Numbered from the stretch's first letter, positions 1 to 9,891 are shown. The stretch: DNA of 64,000 nucleotides from Halorussus marinus (GCF_004765795.1 NZ_SBIV01000002.1:1-64000), one strand, 5' to 3'. Translations and numbers: made by a program. Notes: generated by a model not told the origin, from the letters alone.

Positions 1-127
1 CCACGCACGAGCGCAGGTGTTTCTTGCCCTGTGCCTTCGCCTCGTCGTCGCTATCACCAACTACGAACGTGGAGACAATCCGGGAAGTACGATCATCAGG
101 GTGTGACAAGAGTTCTATGACACCCTC

Positions 128-736
128 GTGAACCAAGACAATCACACAGTCACCTTCTCGACGTACGGAAACCACACGCAGTTCAATTTCACCCGCGAGA
201 TCGACTCCAGCGATTCCGGATCGATACCGACTCCGAAAATCACCGACGTCGAGGTGACGATGGGAACCGCTAAGGGACAAGAGTCCGTCGTCGCCAACGT
301 CACGCTGGCGAACCCGTCGGAGCAACTCTACAGCACGAAGCTCATGGTCCACACCGTCGGGACCGACGGCAGTCTGTATCCCGCCTCCGTTCGCCCGGGA
401 GACACCCGGACGATCAGCGTCGAACTGCTCGACGAGCGCGACGCAGAAATCGCGGGCGAGGCGCGGTTGTACACCGGTAATATGACGACGGAAGACGGCG
501 CAATCGATCAGGTCGAGTTCGCCGGGACCGTCGAGGACGACACGGCAGTCTGGAACGCGCCGTACGAACCCGTCCGGCCGACGTGGATGGACGACAACTA
601 CGAGTACGAGAACGCGAGCTACGAGCGTGACATCGGCGCGAAGTTGAGTCGAGGCCACGAAGTCGGCGGCGTCCCCGCCGTCTTCGTCGCCGCGGCGCTG
701 GTGGTCGGACTCGTCAGCCTCCGGCGACTCCGATAG
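128..736 (+). CDS. Surface-type hypothetical protein, C-terminal part, possibly broken upstream
   Basis: Function is not recognised. From the GTG at 128 the frame gives about 202 residues of polar beta-type sequence with several N-x-T/S sequons. It ends in a hydrophobic stretch (AVFVAAALVVGLVSL) followed by RRLR, typical of a membrane-anchored exported protein. No signal peptide precedes it. The same frame continues upstream to the window edge with only one stop (TGA at 104-106), and the residues before that stop look like the same kind of beta sequence. The 128 start is therefore probably not the native one. The gene may be a fragment or carry a nonsense mutation. The C-terminus resembles a PGF-CTERM tail but lacks a clear PGF. 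Confidence 0.5.
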   Translation: MNQDNHTVTFSTYGNHTQFNFTREIDSSDSGSIPTPKITDVEVTMGTAKGQESVVANVTLANPSEQLYSTKLMVHTVGTDGSLYPASVRPGDTRTISVELLDERDAEIAGEARLYTGNMTTEDGAIDQVEFAGTVEDDTAVWNAPYEPVRPTWMDDNYEYENASYERDIGAKLSRGHEVGGVPAVFVAAALVVGLVSLRRLR

Positions 737-739
737 CGC

Positions 740-952
740 TCAGGACTCTTTGGTCCGGAGGATCTCGCGCATGTTCAAGTAGATGTCCTTCGGCGACGTC
801 TCCTCGTCCGGATCGTAGAGGTCGCTCACCCGGTAGAGCATCGCGGCGACCTGCTCGCTCTCGGAGGAGTCTCCGCGAACGTCGTCGGCGATCTCCCGGA
901 GCCGTTCGGCGCGTTCGGGGTCGGAACCTTCGGTATCAGGGTCTTGGGACAT
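740..952 (-). CDS. Small acidic hypothetical protein downstream of mrp
   Basis: A 70-residue, very acidic soluble protein without Cys or membrane segments; no catalytic motif is visible. It lies 3 bases downstream of the Mrp ATPase stop on the same strand, so the two are probably one transcript. Function unknown; a helper role for Mrp is only inferred from position. Confidence 0.75.
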   Translation of the reverse strand: MSQDPDTEGSDPERAERLREIADDVRGDSSESEQVAAMLYRVSDLYDPDEETSPKDIYLNMREILRTKES

Positions 953-955
953 GGC

Positions 956-1990
956 TCACTGTTGCGTTCGGCGTTTGATGATCCCGACGTTGTTGGCGAC
1001 GTTCTCGGTCAGCACGCGGAACGCGTCGCCGGTGTCGCTGTCCTCGTCGAGCACGATGGGTTCGCCCTCGTCGCCGCCGGTCCGGACCGAGGGGTCGATC
1101 GGGATCGAGCCGAGGAACGGCATGTCGTTGTCTTCGGCGAACGCCGCGCCGCCGCCCCGCCCGAAGATGTCGTGTTCCCCGCCACAGTCCGGACACTTGA
1201 ACGTCGCCATGTTCTCGGCGATCCCGAGGACGTTGGTGTCGTGCTTGCCGAACATCCGCAGGCCCTTGCGGGCGTCGTCGATCGCGACCTCTTGGGGCGT
1301 CGTGACGATGACCGCGCCCGTGACCGGGACGCTCTGGAGGAGCGTGAGCTGGGCGTCGCCGGTCCCCGGCGGGAGGTCGACGACCATGTAGTCGAGGTGA
1401 CCCCACTCGACGTCCTCCCAGAGCTGGGTGAGAACCTTGTGGACCATCGGACCGCGCCAGATGACCGGATCGTCCTCGCCGACGAGAAACGCCATGCTCA
1501 TCAGCTTCACGCCGAACTGCTCGGGCGGGATCATGGTCTCGTCTTCGGTCGCGGTCGGCACGTCGTCGGCGGCGACCATCCTCGGGACGTTGGGGCCGTA
1601 CACGTCGGCGTCGAACAGTCCGACTCGCGCCCCGAGTTGGGAGAGGCCCGCGGCGATGTTGACCGCGACTGTCGACTTGCCGACGCCGCCCTTACCCGAC
1701 GCGACCGCGATGATGTTCTCGACGTTCGGGAGCACCTGGTCGTCGGCCGCGACGTCATCGTCGACGCGCGCCGAGAGAGCGACCTCGAGGTCGTGGTCGG
1801 CCAGCACCTCGCGAACTCGATTCGCGATCGCCGTCTCGTTGGGGGAGTACGGCGCGCCGAGCGCGAGCGAAATCTCGACGGTGTCGCCCTCCACGGAGAT
1901 GTCGTTGACGAGGTTCAGCGAGACGATATCGTCGCCGAGATCCGGGTCCTCGACCTCCCGGAGCAGGTCGCGTACCGCTGGTTCGTCCAT
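956..1990 (-). CDS. mrp: Mrp/NBP35-type Fe-S cluster carrier ATPase
   Basis: A 344-residue P-loop ATPase of the Mrp/NBP35 family, which binds and delivers [4Fe-4S] clusters in the cytoplasm. The N-terminal ~85 residues form a MIP18-like (DUF59) domain (REVEDPDLGDDIV). The deviant Walker A motif ASGKGGVGKST and the DLPPGTGDAQL motif follow. The FKCPDCGGEHDIFG segment supplies the CxxC that bridges a cluster between two subunits. I chose the ATG at 1990 because it opens directly into the DUF59 domain and has a TATA-like CTTATC about 27 bases upstream on the minus strand. A longer frame to 2287 exists but adds non-family sequence. It is divergent from moaA, itself an Fe-S enzyme. Confidence 0.93.
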   Translation of the reverse strand: MDEPAVRDLLREVEDPDLGDDIVSLNLVNDISVEGDTVEISLALGAPYSPNETAIANRVREVLADHDLEVALSARVDDDVAADDQVLPNVENIIAVASGKGGVGKSTVAVNIAAGLSQLGARVGLFDADVYGPNVPRMVAADDVPTATEDETMIPPEQFGVKLMSMAFLVGEDDPVIWRGPMVHKVLTQLWEDVEWGHLDYMVVDLPPGTGDAQLTLLQSVPVTGAVIVTTPQEVAIDDARKGLRMFGKHDTNVLGIAENMATFKCPDCGGEHDIFGRGGGAAFAEDNDMPFLGSIPIDPSVRTGGDEGEPIVLDEDSDTGDAFRVLTENVANNVGIIKRRTQQ

Positions 1991-2128
1991 GCGGGTGGGT
2001 AGGGTGCGAGCGAGCGATAAGGCTTGTGCAGTCCGGTGAGGACGAAGCGTGGGGACCCGACCCGGCGCCGGCGTGACAGCGATCGAACCGGAAAATGAAA
2101 ACGACACCGGCCGGATCGCCGCACATAT

Positions 2129-2146
2129 GTAACTATATTTGGTTAC
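2129..2146. promoter_or_regulatory. Inverted repeat GTAAC-N8-GTTAC, candidate operator of moaA
   Basis: Perfect 5-base arms (2129-2133 and 2142-2146) flank TATATTTG in an AT-rich patch between divergent mrp and moaA. It lies about 25 bases upstream of the moaA TATA box, where haloarchaeal activators often bind. No regulator can be named. Confidence 0.35.
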
Positions 2147-2168
2147 AACACGGCGTCGTTCGCCCGCG

Positions 2169-2175
2169 ATTTTAA
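2169..2175 (+). promoter_or_regulatory. TATA box of moaA
   Basis: The sequence ATTTTAA is centred about 29 bases before the ATG at 2201. This is the spacing expected for a leaderless transcript and supports that start over the GTG at 2177. Confidence 0.55.
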
Positions 2176-2200
2176 GGTGTCTCACGAGAAAGGATCGCAT

Positions 2201-3208
2201 ATGTTGGAGGACGACTTCGGGCGCGAGGTGTCTGGGGTGCGGGTCTCGCTCACGGACCGCTGTAACTTCGATTGCGTCTACTGTCACAACGAGGGGCTCG
2301 GCGACACCCGCGGACCGATGGACCCACAGGACGACGAGATGACCGCCGACGAGGTCGTCCGGTTTCTGGAAGTCGCTCGGGAGTTCGACGTCCGAAAGGT
2401 GAAGTTCACGGGCGGCGAGCCGATGTTGCGCCAGGACTTAGAGGAGATCATCCGACGCACGCCCGACGCGATGGAGGTGTCGCTGACCACGAACGGGACC
2501 TTCCTGCCCGGCCGCGCCGAGGACCTCGTCGACGCCGGACTCGAACGGGTCAACGTCTCACAGGACGCGCTCGACCCCGAGGCGTTCGCCGAGGTGACCG
2601 AGAGCGGCGCCTACGACCGCGTGATGGAGGGCGTCGACGCCGCGCTCGACGCCGGGCTCGATCCGGTGAAGCTCAACATGGTCGTGTTCGAGAAGACCGC
2701 GGGCTACGTGCCAGAGATGGTCGACCACGTCGCCGACAACGACGGGCTCCAGCTCCAGCTCATCGAGTACATGCCCGAGCTGACCGGCAAACCCGAGTGG
2801 GCGATCGACATAGACCGGGTCCACGGGTGGCTCGAAGAGCAGGCCGACGAGATCGAGATCCGAGAGATGCACGGCCGGCGGCGCTACTGGGTGGGCGGCG
2901 ATGATGCGACCGAGGAGGCCGGCGCCCCGACGGACTCGTCGGGCCGCGGGATGGTCGAGATCGTCGACCCGGTCGAGAACGAGAGTTTCTGTGCGAACTG
3001 CCATCGCGTCCGCGTCACGCACGAAGGATACCTCAAGGGCTGTCTGAACCGCAACGACGACTTGCGGCCGATGGGTGCGATGACCAAGCCCGAGATCCGC
3101 GAGACGTTCCGCGAGACCGTGGCGAACCGGGTGCCTTACTACGGCGAGTATATGGTGAAAGGCGAGGGCGGGGAGTGGGAGATCAACGACGACTACATCG
3201 AGGTCTGA
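2201..3208 (+). CDS. moaA: GTP 3',8-cyclase MoaA
   Basis: Radical-SAM enzyme that, with MoaC, turns GTP into cyclic pyranopterin monophosphate, the first step of molybdopterin cofactor synthesis. The 335-residue protein has the radical-SAM cluster motif CNFDCVYC (Cys21, 25, 28) and the GGEP motif. A second C-terminal [4Fe-4S] site that holds GTP is CANC around residue 264 plus Cys about 14 residues on (GYLKGCL). The expected GG tail is absent; the protein ends INDDYIEV, so the C-terminus differs from classical bacterial MoaA. The TATA box at 2169 and homologous N-terminus support ATG 2201. No other moa gene is nearby. Confidence 0.92.
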   Translation: MLEDDFGREVSGVRVSLTDRCNFDCVYCHNEGLGDTRGPMDPQDDEMTADEVVRFLEVAREFDVRKVKFTGGEPMLRQDLEEIIRRTPDAMEVSLTTNGTFLPGRAEDLVDAGLERVNVSQDALDPEAFAEVTESGAYDRVMEGVDAALDAGLDPVKLNMVVFEKTAGYVPEMVDHVADNDGLQLQLIEYMPELTGKPEWAIDIDRVHGWLEEQADEIEIREMHGRRRYWVGGDDATEEAGAPTDSSGRGMVEIVDPVENESFCANCHRVRVTHEGYLKGCLNRNDDLRPMGAMTKPEIRETFRETVANRVPYYGEYMVKGEGGEWEINDDYIEV

Positions 3209-3258
3209 TTCTCGCGGGCGGCCCGCACGCTTAACCGACTCTCGGGCCAACGTCCCGT

Positions 3259-3585
3259 ATGAGCCATCTCGCCGAGACGTTCGGAGAGGTCGATGCCGAG
3301 GACATCGTGCGCGTCGTACTCGACGACGGGACCGAGTTCGAGGGGCGAGCCAGCCCCGTCGACTACGTCCCCGACGAATCGTTGCGGGTCGAGGTCCGAC
3401 CCCGAGATCGAGCGGGCGAACGCTACGAGATCAGCGGGGAGTACGACGAAGGGTGGAGCGACTTGACGGTCCGACGGGCCGACATGGACGGCGACGAGAC
3501 CGAATGGGCGCGACTGGGGACCGTCGAGAGCCTCGAAGCCCGCGACGCCGGGGGCGACGTGAGCGCCGACAGCGACGAGTCGTAG
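3259..3585 (+). CDS. Conserved-looking small acidic hypothetical protein
   Basis: A 108-residue soluble acidic protein. It reads as a small beta-rich domain (VVLDDGTEFEGRA, then SLRVEVRPRDR), vaguely like an Sm or SH3 barrel, but no named family is recognised. A TATA-like CTTAACC lies about 27 bases before the ATG at 3259, so it has its own leaderless promoter despite being 50 bases after moaA. Confidence 0.7.
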   Translation: MSHLAETFGEVDAEDIVRVVLDDGTEFEGRASPVDYVPDESLRVEVRPRDRAGERYEISGEYDEGWSDLTVRRADMDGDETEWARLGTVESLEARDAGGDVSADSDES

Positions 3586-3626
3586 GTCGAGACGCCGGCC
3601 CGGCCGCCCCTCGGCGATTCGTTGCG

Positions 3627-3633
3627 TTTATAT
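3627..3633 (+). promoter_or_regulatory. Strong TATA box before tRNA-Ser/ribosomal cluster
   Basis: TTTATAT stands out in a GC-rich stretch 85-91 bases before the tRNA. It probably starts a primary transcript that covers the tRNA and perhaps rps13 onward. Confidence 0.5.
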
Positions 3634-3717
3634 GTGTCCCCTGGGTACGTTGAGTTGCAAACCTGTAGGGGCGCCGGGTCCCGAGTCCGAGAGGGCGACA
3701 GTGAATGCACGAAACGT

Positions 3718-3802
3718 GTCGAGGTAGCCTAGTCTGGCCCACGGCGCAGGGTTGCTAACTCTGTGGCGTCAAGCCTCGAGGGTTCAAATCCCTCCCTCGA
3801 CG
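3718..3802 (+). tRNA. tRNA-Ser (GCT anticodon)
   Basis: The acceptor arms GTCGAGG (3718-3724) and CCTCGAC (3795-3801) pair perfectly, with G as discriminator base. The anticodon loop TTGCTAA gives GCT, reading AGC/AGU serine codons. A long variable arm marks it as class II, and the T loop GGTTCAAATCC is canonical. CCA is not encoded. It lies 16 bases before rps13, so it may be cut out of the ribosomal transcript. Confidence 0.95.
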
Positions 3803-3818
3803 CTTTCAGTACCCAACT

Positions 3819-4340
3819 ATGAGCACGGAAGAACCACAGGAGGAAGACGAGGACCTCCAGTACTTCGTTCGCATCGGGCGCACAGACCTCGATGGGACGA
3901 AGACTGTCGAGCGATCCCTCTCCGAGATGAACGGGATCGGTCGCCGAGCGGCGCGCATCATCGCCGACAAGGCGGGCGTCGACCGAACGGCGACGTTCGG
4001 CCGTCTCGACGACGACAAGATCGACTCGGTCGTCGACGCCGTCGAGAGCTTCGCCGACGAGGTCCCAGAATGGCTCGCGAATCACCGCAACGACTACTTC
4101 TCCGGTGAGACCACCCACGAGACGGGCAACGATCTGAACATGACCCGTCGTCAGGACATCAACCGGATGAAGATGATCGACTCGTACAAGGGCGTCCGTC
4201 ACAAGCGCGGCCAGAAGGTCCGCGGACAGCGGACCCGCTCGACCGGCCGTACGGAGGGCACTATCGGCGTCAACGTCGAGGAGATCAAAGAAGAGCAGGC
4301 CGCCGAAGAGGCCGCCGACGAGGAGGGTGGTGAGGAATAA
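3819..4340 (+). CDS. rps13: Ribosomal protein uS13
   Basis: Small-subunit head protein that contacts tRNA and the large subunit. 173 residues with the helix-two-turn-helix [17 protein letters not shown] and the basic [11 protein letters not shown] motif near residue 140. A long acidic tail ([16 protein letters not shown]) is a halophilic extension. First CDS of the cluster rps13-rps4-rps11-rpoD. Its TAA overlaps the rps4 ATG by one base, so the two are probably translationally coupled. Confidence 0.97.
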   Translation: MSTEEPQEEDEDLQYFVRIGRTDLDGTKTVERSLSEMNGIGRRAARIIADKAGVDRTATFGRLDDDKIDSVVDAVESFADEVPEWLANHRNDYFSGETTHETGNDLNMTRRQDINRMKMIDSYKGVRHKRGQKVRGQRTRSTGRTEGTIGVNVEEIKEEQAAEEAADEEGGEE

Positions 4341-4864
4341 TGGCGCTCGGACAGAACACCAAATCGTACGAGACGCCGAACCACCCCTTCCAGGGCGAGC
4401 GCATCTCCGAGGAGAGCGGTCTGGTCGACCGCTACGGACTCCACAACAAAGAAGAGCTCTGGCGCGCCCAGTCGGAACTTCGCGGCTTCCGCCGGGAAGC
4501 CCGCGACATCCTCGGCCAGCGAGCGCAGGGCGACGTCGAAGCGACCGAGGGCTCGGAGTTCGTCTCCCGGCTCAAGCGACTCGGCATCCTCGACGACGGC
4601 GACGAACTCGACGACGTGTTGCTCCTGGAAGTGACCGACGTCCTGGAGCGCCGGCTCCAGACGGTCGCCTACCGAAAGGGGCTGGCCCAGACGCCCCAGC
4701 AGGCGCGTCAGTTCGTGGTCCACGGCCACGTCACCGTCGACGGTCAGCGCGTTCAGGCGCCCTCGTACAAGGTCGAGGTCGCCGAGCAAGACACCGTCGC
4801 GTTCGACGAGAACAGCCCGCTGGCGGACGACCTTCACCCCGCGCGATCGGAGGGTAACGAATGA
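4340..4864 (+). CDS. rps4: Ribosomal protein uS4
   Basis: 174-residue 16S rRNA-binding protein that nucleates 30S assembly. Central S4 RNA-binding domain ([20 protein letters not shown]) around residues 128-148, preceded by a conserved segment with [20 protein letters not shown]. Start overlaps the rps13 stop by one base and its end overlaps rps11 by four (ATGA), typical of an archaeal alpha-type operon. Confidence 0.97.
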   Translation: MALGQNTKSYETPNHPFQGERISEESGLVDRYGLHNKEELWRAQSELRGFRREARDILGQRAQGDVEATEGSEFVSRLKRLGILDDGDELDDVLLLEVTDVLERRLQTVAYRKGLAQTPQQARQFVVHGHVTVDGQRVQAPSYKVEVAEQDTVAFDENSPLADDLHPARSEGNE

Positions 4865-5253
4865 GCGCAAACGAAGACGGCAAATGGGGCGTAGCCCACG
4901 TACACGCATCGTTCAACAACACCATCATCACGGTCACTGACCTGACCGGCGCCGAGACCATCGCGAAGTCCTCGGGCGGGACCGTCGTCAAGCAGAACCG
5001 CGACGAGTCCTCGCCGTACGCGGCCATGCAGATGGCCGAGACGGTCGCCGAGGACGTCAAAGACGCCGGTATCGAGGGCGTCCACGTTCGGGTCCGCGGC
5101 CCCGGCGGGAATCTCCAGCAGAACCCCGGTCCGGGCGCGCAGGCGACGATCCGCGCGCTCGCCCGCGCCGGACTCGAGATCGGTCGCATCGAGGACGTGA
5201 CCCCGATCCCGCACGACGGCACCCGAGCGCCGAAAGGAAAGAGTGGATTCTAA
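4861..5253 (+). CDS. rps11: Ribosomal protein uS11
   Basis: 130-residue platform protein of the 30S subunit. Family hallmarks are [20 protein letters not shown] at the N-terminus and [11 protein letters not shown] at the C-terminus. It starts within the rps4 stop (ATGA overlap) and is followed after 3 bases by rpoD. Confidence 0.97.
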   Translation: MSANEDGKWGVAHVHASFNNTIITVTDLTGAETIAKSSGGTVVKQNRDESSPYAAMQMAETVAEDVKDAGIEGVHVRVRGPGGNLQQNPGPGAQATIRALARAGLEIGRIEDVTPIPHDGTRAPKGKSGF

Positions 5254-5256
5254 TCC

Positions 5257-6003
5257 ATGAGCGAGGACTTCGACGTTGAGTTCATCGAACGCGGGGACCG
5301 AGACTCCCGGTTCCTCGTCCGGGGCGTGACGCCGGCGTTCGCCAACGGCATCCGCCGGGCGATCATCGCCGACGTGCCGACGCTCTCGATCGACACCGTT
5401 CGGTTCATCGAGAACTCGTCGGTCATGTTCGACGAGCAGATCGGGCTCCGACTGGGTCTGGTCCCGCTCAGCACGCCGCTGGGCGAGTTCGAAGAGGGCG
5501 ACAGCGTCACCCTCAGCCTCGACGTGTCGGGGCCGGGGACCGCCTACTCGGGCGACCTCGTCAGCTCCGACGAGATGGTCCAGCCGGCCGACGACAACGT
5601 CCCCATCATCGACCTGAAGGACGGCCAGCGTCTCGAACTCGAGGCCGACGCCGTCCTCTCGACGGGGAAAGACCACGCCAAACATCAGGGCGGCGTGGCC
5701 GTCGGCTACCGACACCTCCAGCGCGTGGAGGTCGTCGGCGACCGCGACGCCTACGACGAGGCCGAGACCAACATCCTTCGCGGGGTCATCGAGGACGACG
5801 GTGAACTCGTCCCGACCGAGGCGTTCGACCACGACCTCACGAACCGCTACCCCGGCAAGGAGCTCGAAGTCCACGACGTGGACAACGCGTTCGTGTTCAG
5901 CGTCGAGAGCGACGGCTCGCTACCGGTCGACGACCTCGTCACCGCGGCGGCCGACTCGATCGCTTCCCGCGCCGACGAACTCGAACAGGCCGTACAGCTA
6001 TAG
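5257..6003 (+). CDS. rpoD: RNA polymerase subunit D (Rpo3)
   Basis: 248-residue archaeal counterpart of bacterial alpha/eukaryotic RPB3, which dimerises with subunit L to start polymerase assembly. The N-terminal dimerisation region shows [20 protein letters not shown] and the insert domain follows. The whole chain contains no Cys, so the ferredoxin-like Fe-S cluster found in subunit D of some other archaea cannot form here. Followed by tRNA-Leu within the same cluster. Confidence 0.96.
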   Translation: MSEDFDVEFIERGDRDSRFLVRGVTPAFANGIRRAIIADVPTLSIDTVRFIENSSVMFDEQIGLRLGLVPLSTPLGEFEEGDSVTLSLDVSGPGTAYSGDLVSSDEMVQPADDNVPIIDLKDGQRLELEADAVLSTGKDHAKHQGGVAVGYRHLQRVEVVGDRDAYDEAETNILRGVIEDDGELVPTEAFDHDLTNRYPGKELEVHDVDNAFVFSVESDGSLPVDDLVTAAADSIASRADELEQAVQL

Positions 6004-6167
6004 AACAATGCAGGGCACTTCGAACCGCGTTTCGGCGCCGCTCGCCCGGTCCGGCCAGCGACGCAATCGCAAGCCGGGAGCGCGACGGCGGACGCAGACC
6101 GAAACAGGTTTGAAGGGCCACCCACTACACACAGTTGCCCGCGACGGGCTGCACGTGTGTTCTACGT

Positions 6168-6252
6168 GCAGGGATAGCCAAGTCAGGCCAACGGCGCAGC
6201 GTTCAGGGCGCTGTCTCGTAGGAGTCCGCAGGTTCAAATCCTGCTCCCTGCA
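6168..6252 (+). tRNA. tRNA-Leu (CAG anticodon)
   Basis: Acceptor arms GCAGGGA (6168-6174) and TCCCTGC (6245-6251) pair, with discriminator A. Anticodon stem CAGCG/CGCTG encloses loop TTCAGGG, giving CAG and reading CUG leucine codons. Class II long variable arm and T loop GGTTCAAATCC are present; CCA is not encoded. Inserted between rpoD and rpl18e. Confidence 0.95.
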
Positions 6253-6285
6253 CTTCAGTTTTCATTCCCATCAGGAGGAAGCACT

Positions 6286-6639
6286 ATGAGCAAGACAAAT
6301 CCGAGGCTCAGCAGTCTCATCGCCGATCTGAAGTCGGAGGCCCGCAGTTCGGGCGCCGACGTGTGGAGTACTGTCGCAGATCGCCTCGAGAAGCCCCGAA
6401 GCACGCACGCGGAAGTCAACCTCGGCCGCATCGAGCGGTACGCCGAGGAAGACGAGACCGTCATCGTGCCCGGCAAGGTTCTCGGGAGCGGCGTTCTGCA
6501 GAAAAACGTCACCGTCGCCGCAGTGGACTTCTCGTCCACCGCGGAGACGAAGATTCAGCAGGCAGACGGTGAGACGCTCAAGCTCGAACAGGCAATCGAA
6601 CAGAACCCCGACGGCTCGAACGTACGGGTGATCCGATGA
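6286..6639 (+). CDS. rpl18e: Ribosomal protein eL18
   Basis: 117-residue archaeal/eukaryal large-subunit protein of the L15/L18e fold. Characteristic segments are [15 protein letters not shown] at the start and [20 protein letters not shown] in the middle. First gene of the rpl18e-rpl13-rps9-rpoN-rpoK run; ends with a 4-base overlap on rpl13. A GGAGG stretch (6272-6276) lies about 10 bases before the ATG, a clear ribosome-binding site as expected within a long transcript. Confidence 0.96.
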   Translation: MSKTNPRLSSLIADLKSEARSSGADVWSTVADRLEKPRSTHAEVNLGRIERYAEEDETVIVPGKVLGSGVLQKNVTVAAVDFSSTAETKIQQADGETLKLEQAIEQNPDGSNVRVIR

Positions 6640-7073
6640 GTATCGCAGAATTCGACGCAGACGTCGTCGTCGACGCCCGCGACTGTATTCTCGGTCGCGT
6701 GGCAAGTCAGGTCGCACAGCGCGCGCTCGACGGCGAGCGCGTCGCCGTCGTCAACGCCGAGGACGCGGTCATCACCGGCAGCGAGGACGACGTGATGGAG
6801 ACCTACGAGAAGCGCGCCGAACTTGGGTCGGACAGCGGTCCGTACTACCCCAAGCGGCCGGACATGATCTTCAAGCGCGCGATCCGCGGGATGGTTCCGT
6901 ACAAGAAGACCCGCGGGCGCGAGGCGTTCGAGAACGTCCGGGTCTACGTCGGCAACCCCCACGACGAGGACAGCGAGGTCCTCGAGGGCACGTCGCTGGA
7001 CCGGCTCTCGAACATTCGGTTCGTCCAACTGGGCGACATCAGCAAGAATCTGGGTGCTAACGTCACATGGTAA
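6636..7073 (+). CDS. rpl13: Ribosomal protein uL13
   Basis: 145-residue large-subunit protein. Recognised from [20 protein letters not shown] near the N-terminus and [17 protein letters not shown] in the middle. Overlaps rpl18e by 4 bases and rps9 by 7 bases, a tight translational coupling. Confidence 0.96.
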   Translation: MSIAEFDADVVVDARDCILGRVASQVAQRALDGERVAVVNAEDAVITGSEDDVMETYEKRAELGSDSGPYYPKRPDMIFKRAIRGMVPYKKTRGREAFENVRVYVGNPHDEDSEVLEGTSLDRLSNIRFVQLGDISKNLGANVTW

Positions 7074-7465
7074 CCAACACGAGCGGCAAGAAGAAGACGG
7101 CCATCGCCCGTGCGACGGTCACGGACGGCGAGGGTCGCGTGCGAATCAACTCCCGACCAGTCGAACTGATCGAACCGGAGACGGCCCGACTGAAGATGCT
7201 CGAACCGTTCCGCATCGCCGGCGAGGAACGCCGCGACGCGGTCGACGTCGAGATCGACGTGCAGGGCGGCGGCGTCAGCGGGCAGGCCGACGCGGTTCGG
7301 ACCGCGATCGCTCGCGGACTCGTCCAGCACACCAGCGACGCCGAACTCCGGGACGCGTTCACCGAGTTCGACCGGTCGCTTTTGGTCAACGACTCCCGGC
7401 GCTCCGAGCCCAAGAAGTGGGGCGGCCCCGGCGCTCGCGCGCGCTACCAGAAGTCCTACCGCTGA
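7067..7465 (+). CDS. rps9: Ribosomal protein uS9
   Basis: 132-residue 30S head protein whose C-terminal tail reaches P-site tRNA. N-terminus [13 protein letters not shown] and C-terminus [17 protein letters not shown] are typical, ending with the conserved Arg. Overlaps rpl13 by 7 bases. A 44-base gap follows before rpoN. Confidence 0.96.
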   Translation: MVTNTSGKKKTAIARATVTDGEGRVRINSRPVELIEPETARLKMLEPFRIAGEERRDAVDVEIDVQGGGVSGQADAVRTAIARGLVQHTSDAELRDAFTEFDRSLLVNDSRRSEPKKWGGPGARARYQKSYR

Positions 7466-7509
7466 TTACCATGACAGGAAACCCGCGGTCCACGGAGGCC
7501 CGATAACCC

Positions 7510-7710
7510 ATGATGGTACCGGTCCGTTGTTTCACATGCGGGAAGGTCGTCGGGGAGTACTGGGAGGAGTTCAAGGCGCGCTCCGAGACGAAAGAGGGCG
7601 ACGAGGACCCCGAGAAGGTCCTCGACGAACTCGGCGTCGAGCGACAGTGCTGTCGCCGGATGCTCGTCTCGCACAAGGACCTCGTCGACATCGTCTCCCC
7701 CTACCAGTAA
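7510..7710 (+). CDS. rpoN: RNA polymerase subunit N (Rpo10)
   Basis: 66-residue zinc-binding subunit, homologous to eukaryotic RPB10, needed for polymerase assembly. Zinc ligands are seen as [11 protein letters not shown] near the N-terminus and [10 protein letters not shown] near residue 50 (CxxC ... CC). Two ATGs in tandem (7510, 7513) could both serve as start. Its TAA overlaps the rpoK ATG by one base. Confidence 0.96.
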   Translation: MMVPVRCFTCGKVVGEYWEEFKARSETKEGDEDPEKVLDELGVERQCCRRMLVSHKDLVDIVSPYQ

Positions 7711-7889
7711 TGGCTCAGCAACGCTACTCCCGGTACGAGAAGGCACGCATCATCGGGGCCCGAGCCCTGCAGGTGTCGTACGGCGCACCGGTGCTGGTCG
7801 AGACCGACCAGACCGAGCCCATCCTCATCGCGGCCGAGGAGTACGACGCCGGCGTCCTTCCGTTCACGGTGCGACGAGGCGAGCGATGA
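7710..7889 (+). CDS. rpoK: RNA polymerase subunit K (Rpo6)
   Basis: 59-residue archaeal RPB6/omega counterpart that latches the largest subunit. Contains the family core [20 protein letters not shown] and the C-terminal [10 protein letters not shown]. Starts at the ATG sharing a base with the rpoN stop and overlaps eno by 4 bases. Confidence 0.95.
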   Translation: MAQQRYSRYEKARIIGARALQVSYGAPVLVETDQTEPILIAAEEYDAGVLPFTVRRGER

Positions 7890-9097
7890 CGCTGGTCAGC
7901 GAGGTCCGACTCCGCCAGATCCTCGACTCCCGAGGCAACCGGACGGTCGAGGCCGACGTGATAACCGAGAGCGGCGGGTTCGGCCGGGCGGCGGCCCCGA
8001 GCGGGGCGTCGACCGGCGAGTACGAGGCGATCGAACTCGACCCGACCGAGGCCATCGCCTCGGCCCGGGAACACGCCGTCCCTCGACTCGAAGGGCAGGT
8101 GTACGTCGGCGATCAACGCGACGTCGACCGCACCCTCCGGGCCGCGGACGGCACCGACGACTTCTCCGAGATCGGCGCGAACAGCGCGGTCGCGATCAGC
8201 ATGGCCGCCGCGAAGGCGGCCACGGACGTGCTCGGCACGCCGCTGTACCAGCATCTCGGCGGCGCGTTCCGGGGCGACGAGCTCCCGACGCCGCTCGGTA
8301 ACGTGGTCGGCGGCGGCGAGCACGCCGCCGACGCGACCGCGATTCAGGAGTTCCTCGCGGCGCCCGTCGGCGCCCCGAGCGTCCAGGACGCGGTGTTCGC
8401 CAACGCGGCGGTCCACCAGGAGGTCCACGATCGCCTCGACGACCGAGGCATCGCCGCCGGCAAGGGCGACGAGGGCGCGTGGGCGCCGTCGATCGACGAC
8501 GACGAGGCGTTCGAACTCGTCGACGCGGCGGTCGAGACCGTCGCCGAGGAGTTCGGCTTCGAGATTCGGTTCGGCCTCGATATGGCCGGCGCCGAACTCT
8601 ACGACGCCGACGAAGAGGCGTACGTCTACCGCGAGACCACCCGCGACGCCGACGAGCAGATCGCGTACGTCGCCGACCTCGTCGACGAGTACGACCTCGC
8701 GTACGTCGAGGACCCGCTCGACGAGAACGACTACGAGGGCTTTGCCGAGCTGACCGACCGGGTCGGCGACCGGACGCTGGTCTGTGGCGACGATCTGTTC
8801 GTCACCAACGTCGAGCGACTCCGGACGGGCATCGAGCAGGAGGCGGCCAACGCCATTCTGGTCAAGCCCAACCAGATCGGCACCCTCTCGGACGCCGTCG
8901 ACGCCGTCGAGCTCGCGGTCGAGAACGGCTACCGACCGGTCATCTCCCACCGGAGCGGAGAGACCGAAGACACGACTATCGCACACCTCGCCGCGGCGAC
9001 CGCCGCCCCGTACATCAAGACGGGCGCGGTCGGCGGCGAGCGAACCGCGAAGCTGAACGAGCTCATCCGTATCGAGCAGAACGTTTCCACACCATGA
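7886..9097 (+). CDS. eno: Enolase (phosphopyruvate hydratase)
   Basis: 403-residue Mg-dependent enzyme of glycolysis/gluconeogenesis converting 2-phosphoglycerate to phosphoenolpyruvate. Visible motifs are the start [14 protein letters not shown], the mobile loop GASTGEYEA, metal and catalytic residues in GLDMAGAE and [17 protein letters not shown], the lysine of [10 protein letters not shown], and the enolase signature [12 protein letters not shown]. Embedded between rpoK and rps2 with 4-base overlaps on both sides, a linkage common in archaea. Confidence 0.97.
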   Translation: MTLVSEVRLRQILDSRGNRTVEADVITESGGFGRAAAPSGASTGEYEAIELDPTEAIASAREHAVPRLEGQVYVGDQRDVDRTLRAADGTDDFSEIGANSAVAISMAAAKAATDVLGTPLYQHLGGAFRGDELPTPLGNVVGGGEHAADATAIQEFLAAPVGAPSVQDAVFANAAVHQEVHDRLDDRGIAAGKGDEGAWAPSIDDDEAFELVDAAVETVAEEFGFEIRFGLDMAGAELYDADEEAYVYRETTRDADEQIAYVADLVDEYDLAYVEDPLDENDYEGFAELTDRVGDRTLVCGDDLFVTNVERLRTGIEQEAANAILVKPNQIGTLSDAVDAVELAVENGYRPVISHRSGETEDTTIAHLAAATAAPYIKTGAVGGERTAKLNELIRIEQNVSTP

Positions 9098-9891
9098 GTG
9101 ACAACGAGAGCGAACAGGTAGAAGACGAAGGCCTCGAAGCCGCCGAATCGGAGACCGACCTCGAAGCAGAGGGCGAATCCGGTGCGGAGCCGTCGGTCGA
9201 CGCCGACGACGACGTGGCGGCAGAGGCTGACGACGACCAGACGACCGACGACGCCGAAGTCGAGGACGCCGGCCCGAGCCTCGACGAGGACGTCATGGAC
9301 AACCAGGAGGAGGCCGACCTCCTCATCCCCGTCGACGAGTACCTCGGCGCTGGGGTCCACATCGGGACCCAGCAGAAGACCCAGGACATGGAGCGGTTCA
9401 TCCACCGGGTCCGGACCGACGGGCTGTACGTCCTCGACGTCTCGAAGACCGACGAGCGCATCCGGACCGCCGCGGACTTCCTCGCGAACTACGACCCCGA
9501 GCAGGTGCTCGTCACCTCCTCGCGCCAGTACGGTCGATTCCCGGCCGAGAAGTTCGCCGACGCCGTGGGCGCGCGGGCCCGTACGGGCCGGTTCATCCCC
9601 GGCACGCTCACCAACCCCAAGTACGACGGCTACATCGAGCCCGACGTGCTCGTCGTGACCGACCCCATCGGCGACGCCCAAGCTGTCAAGGAGGCCATCA
9701 CTGTGGGCATCCCGGTCATCGCGATGTGCGACTCGAACAACAACACTTCGAACGTCGACCTCGTCGTCCCGACGAACAACAAGGGTCGCAAGGCCCTGTC
9801 GGTCGTCTACTGGCTGCTGGCCAACGAGACGCTCGATCGGCGCGGCGCCGAGCCCGCCTACTCGCTCGACGACTTCGAGAGCGGGATCTAA
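9094..9891 (+). CDS. rps2: Ribosomal protein uS2
   Basis: 265-residue 30S protein. The first ~65 residues are a low-complexity, almost purely acidic extension. The conserved body begins at [19 protein letters not shown] and includes [20 protein letters not shown] and a C-terminal [19 protein letters not shown]. Start ATG at 9094 overlaps the eno stop by 4 bases; the upstream frame inside eno was not used. Last gene of the cluster. Confidence 0.95.
   Translation: MSDNESEQVEDEGLEAAESETDLEAEGESGAEPSVDADDDVAAEADDDQTTDDAEVEDAGPSLDEDVMDNQEEADLLIPVDEYLGAGVHIGTQQKTQDMERFIHRVRTDGLYVLDVSKTDERIRTAADFLANYDPEQVLVTSSRQYGRFPAEKFADAVGARARTGRFIPGTLTNPKYDGYIEPDVLVVTDPIGDAQAVKEAITVGIPVIAMCDSNNNTSNVDLVVPTNNKGRKALSVVYWLLANETLDRRGAEPAYSLDDFESGI

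Noticed and set aside
7471-7506. 11-codon frame between rps9 and rpoN
   Set aside because: Too short, no promoter of its own and no conserved feature; probably spacer.
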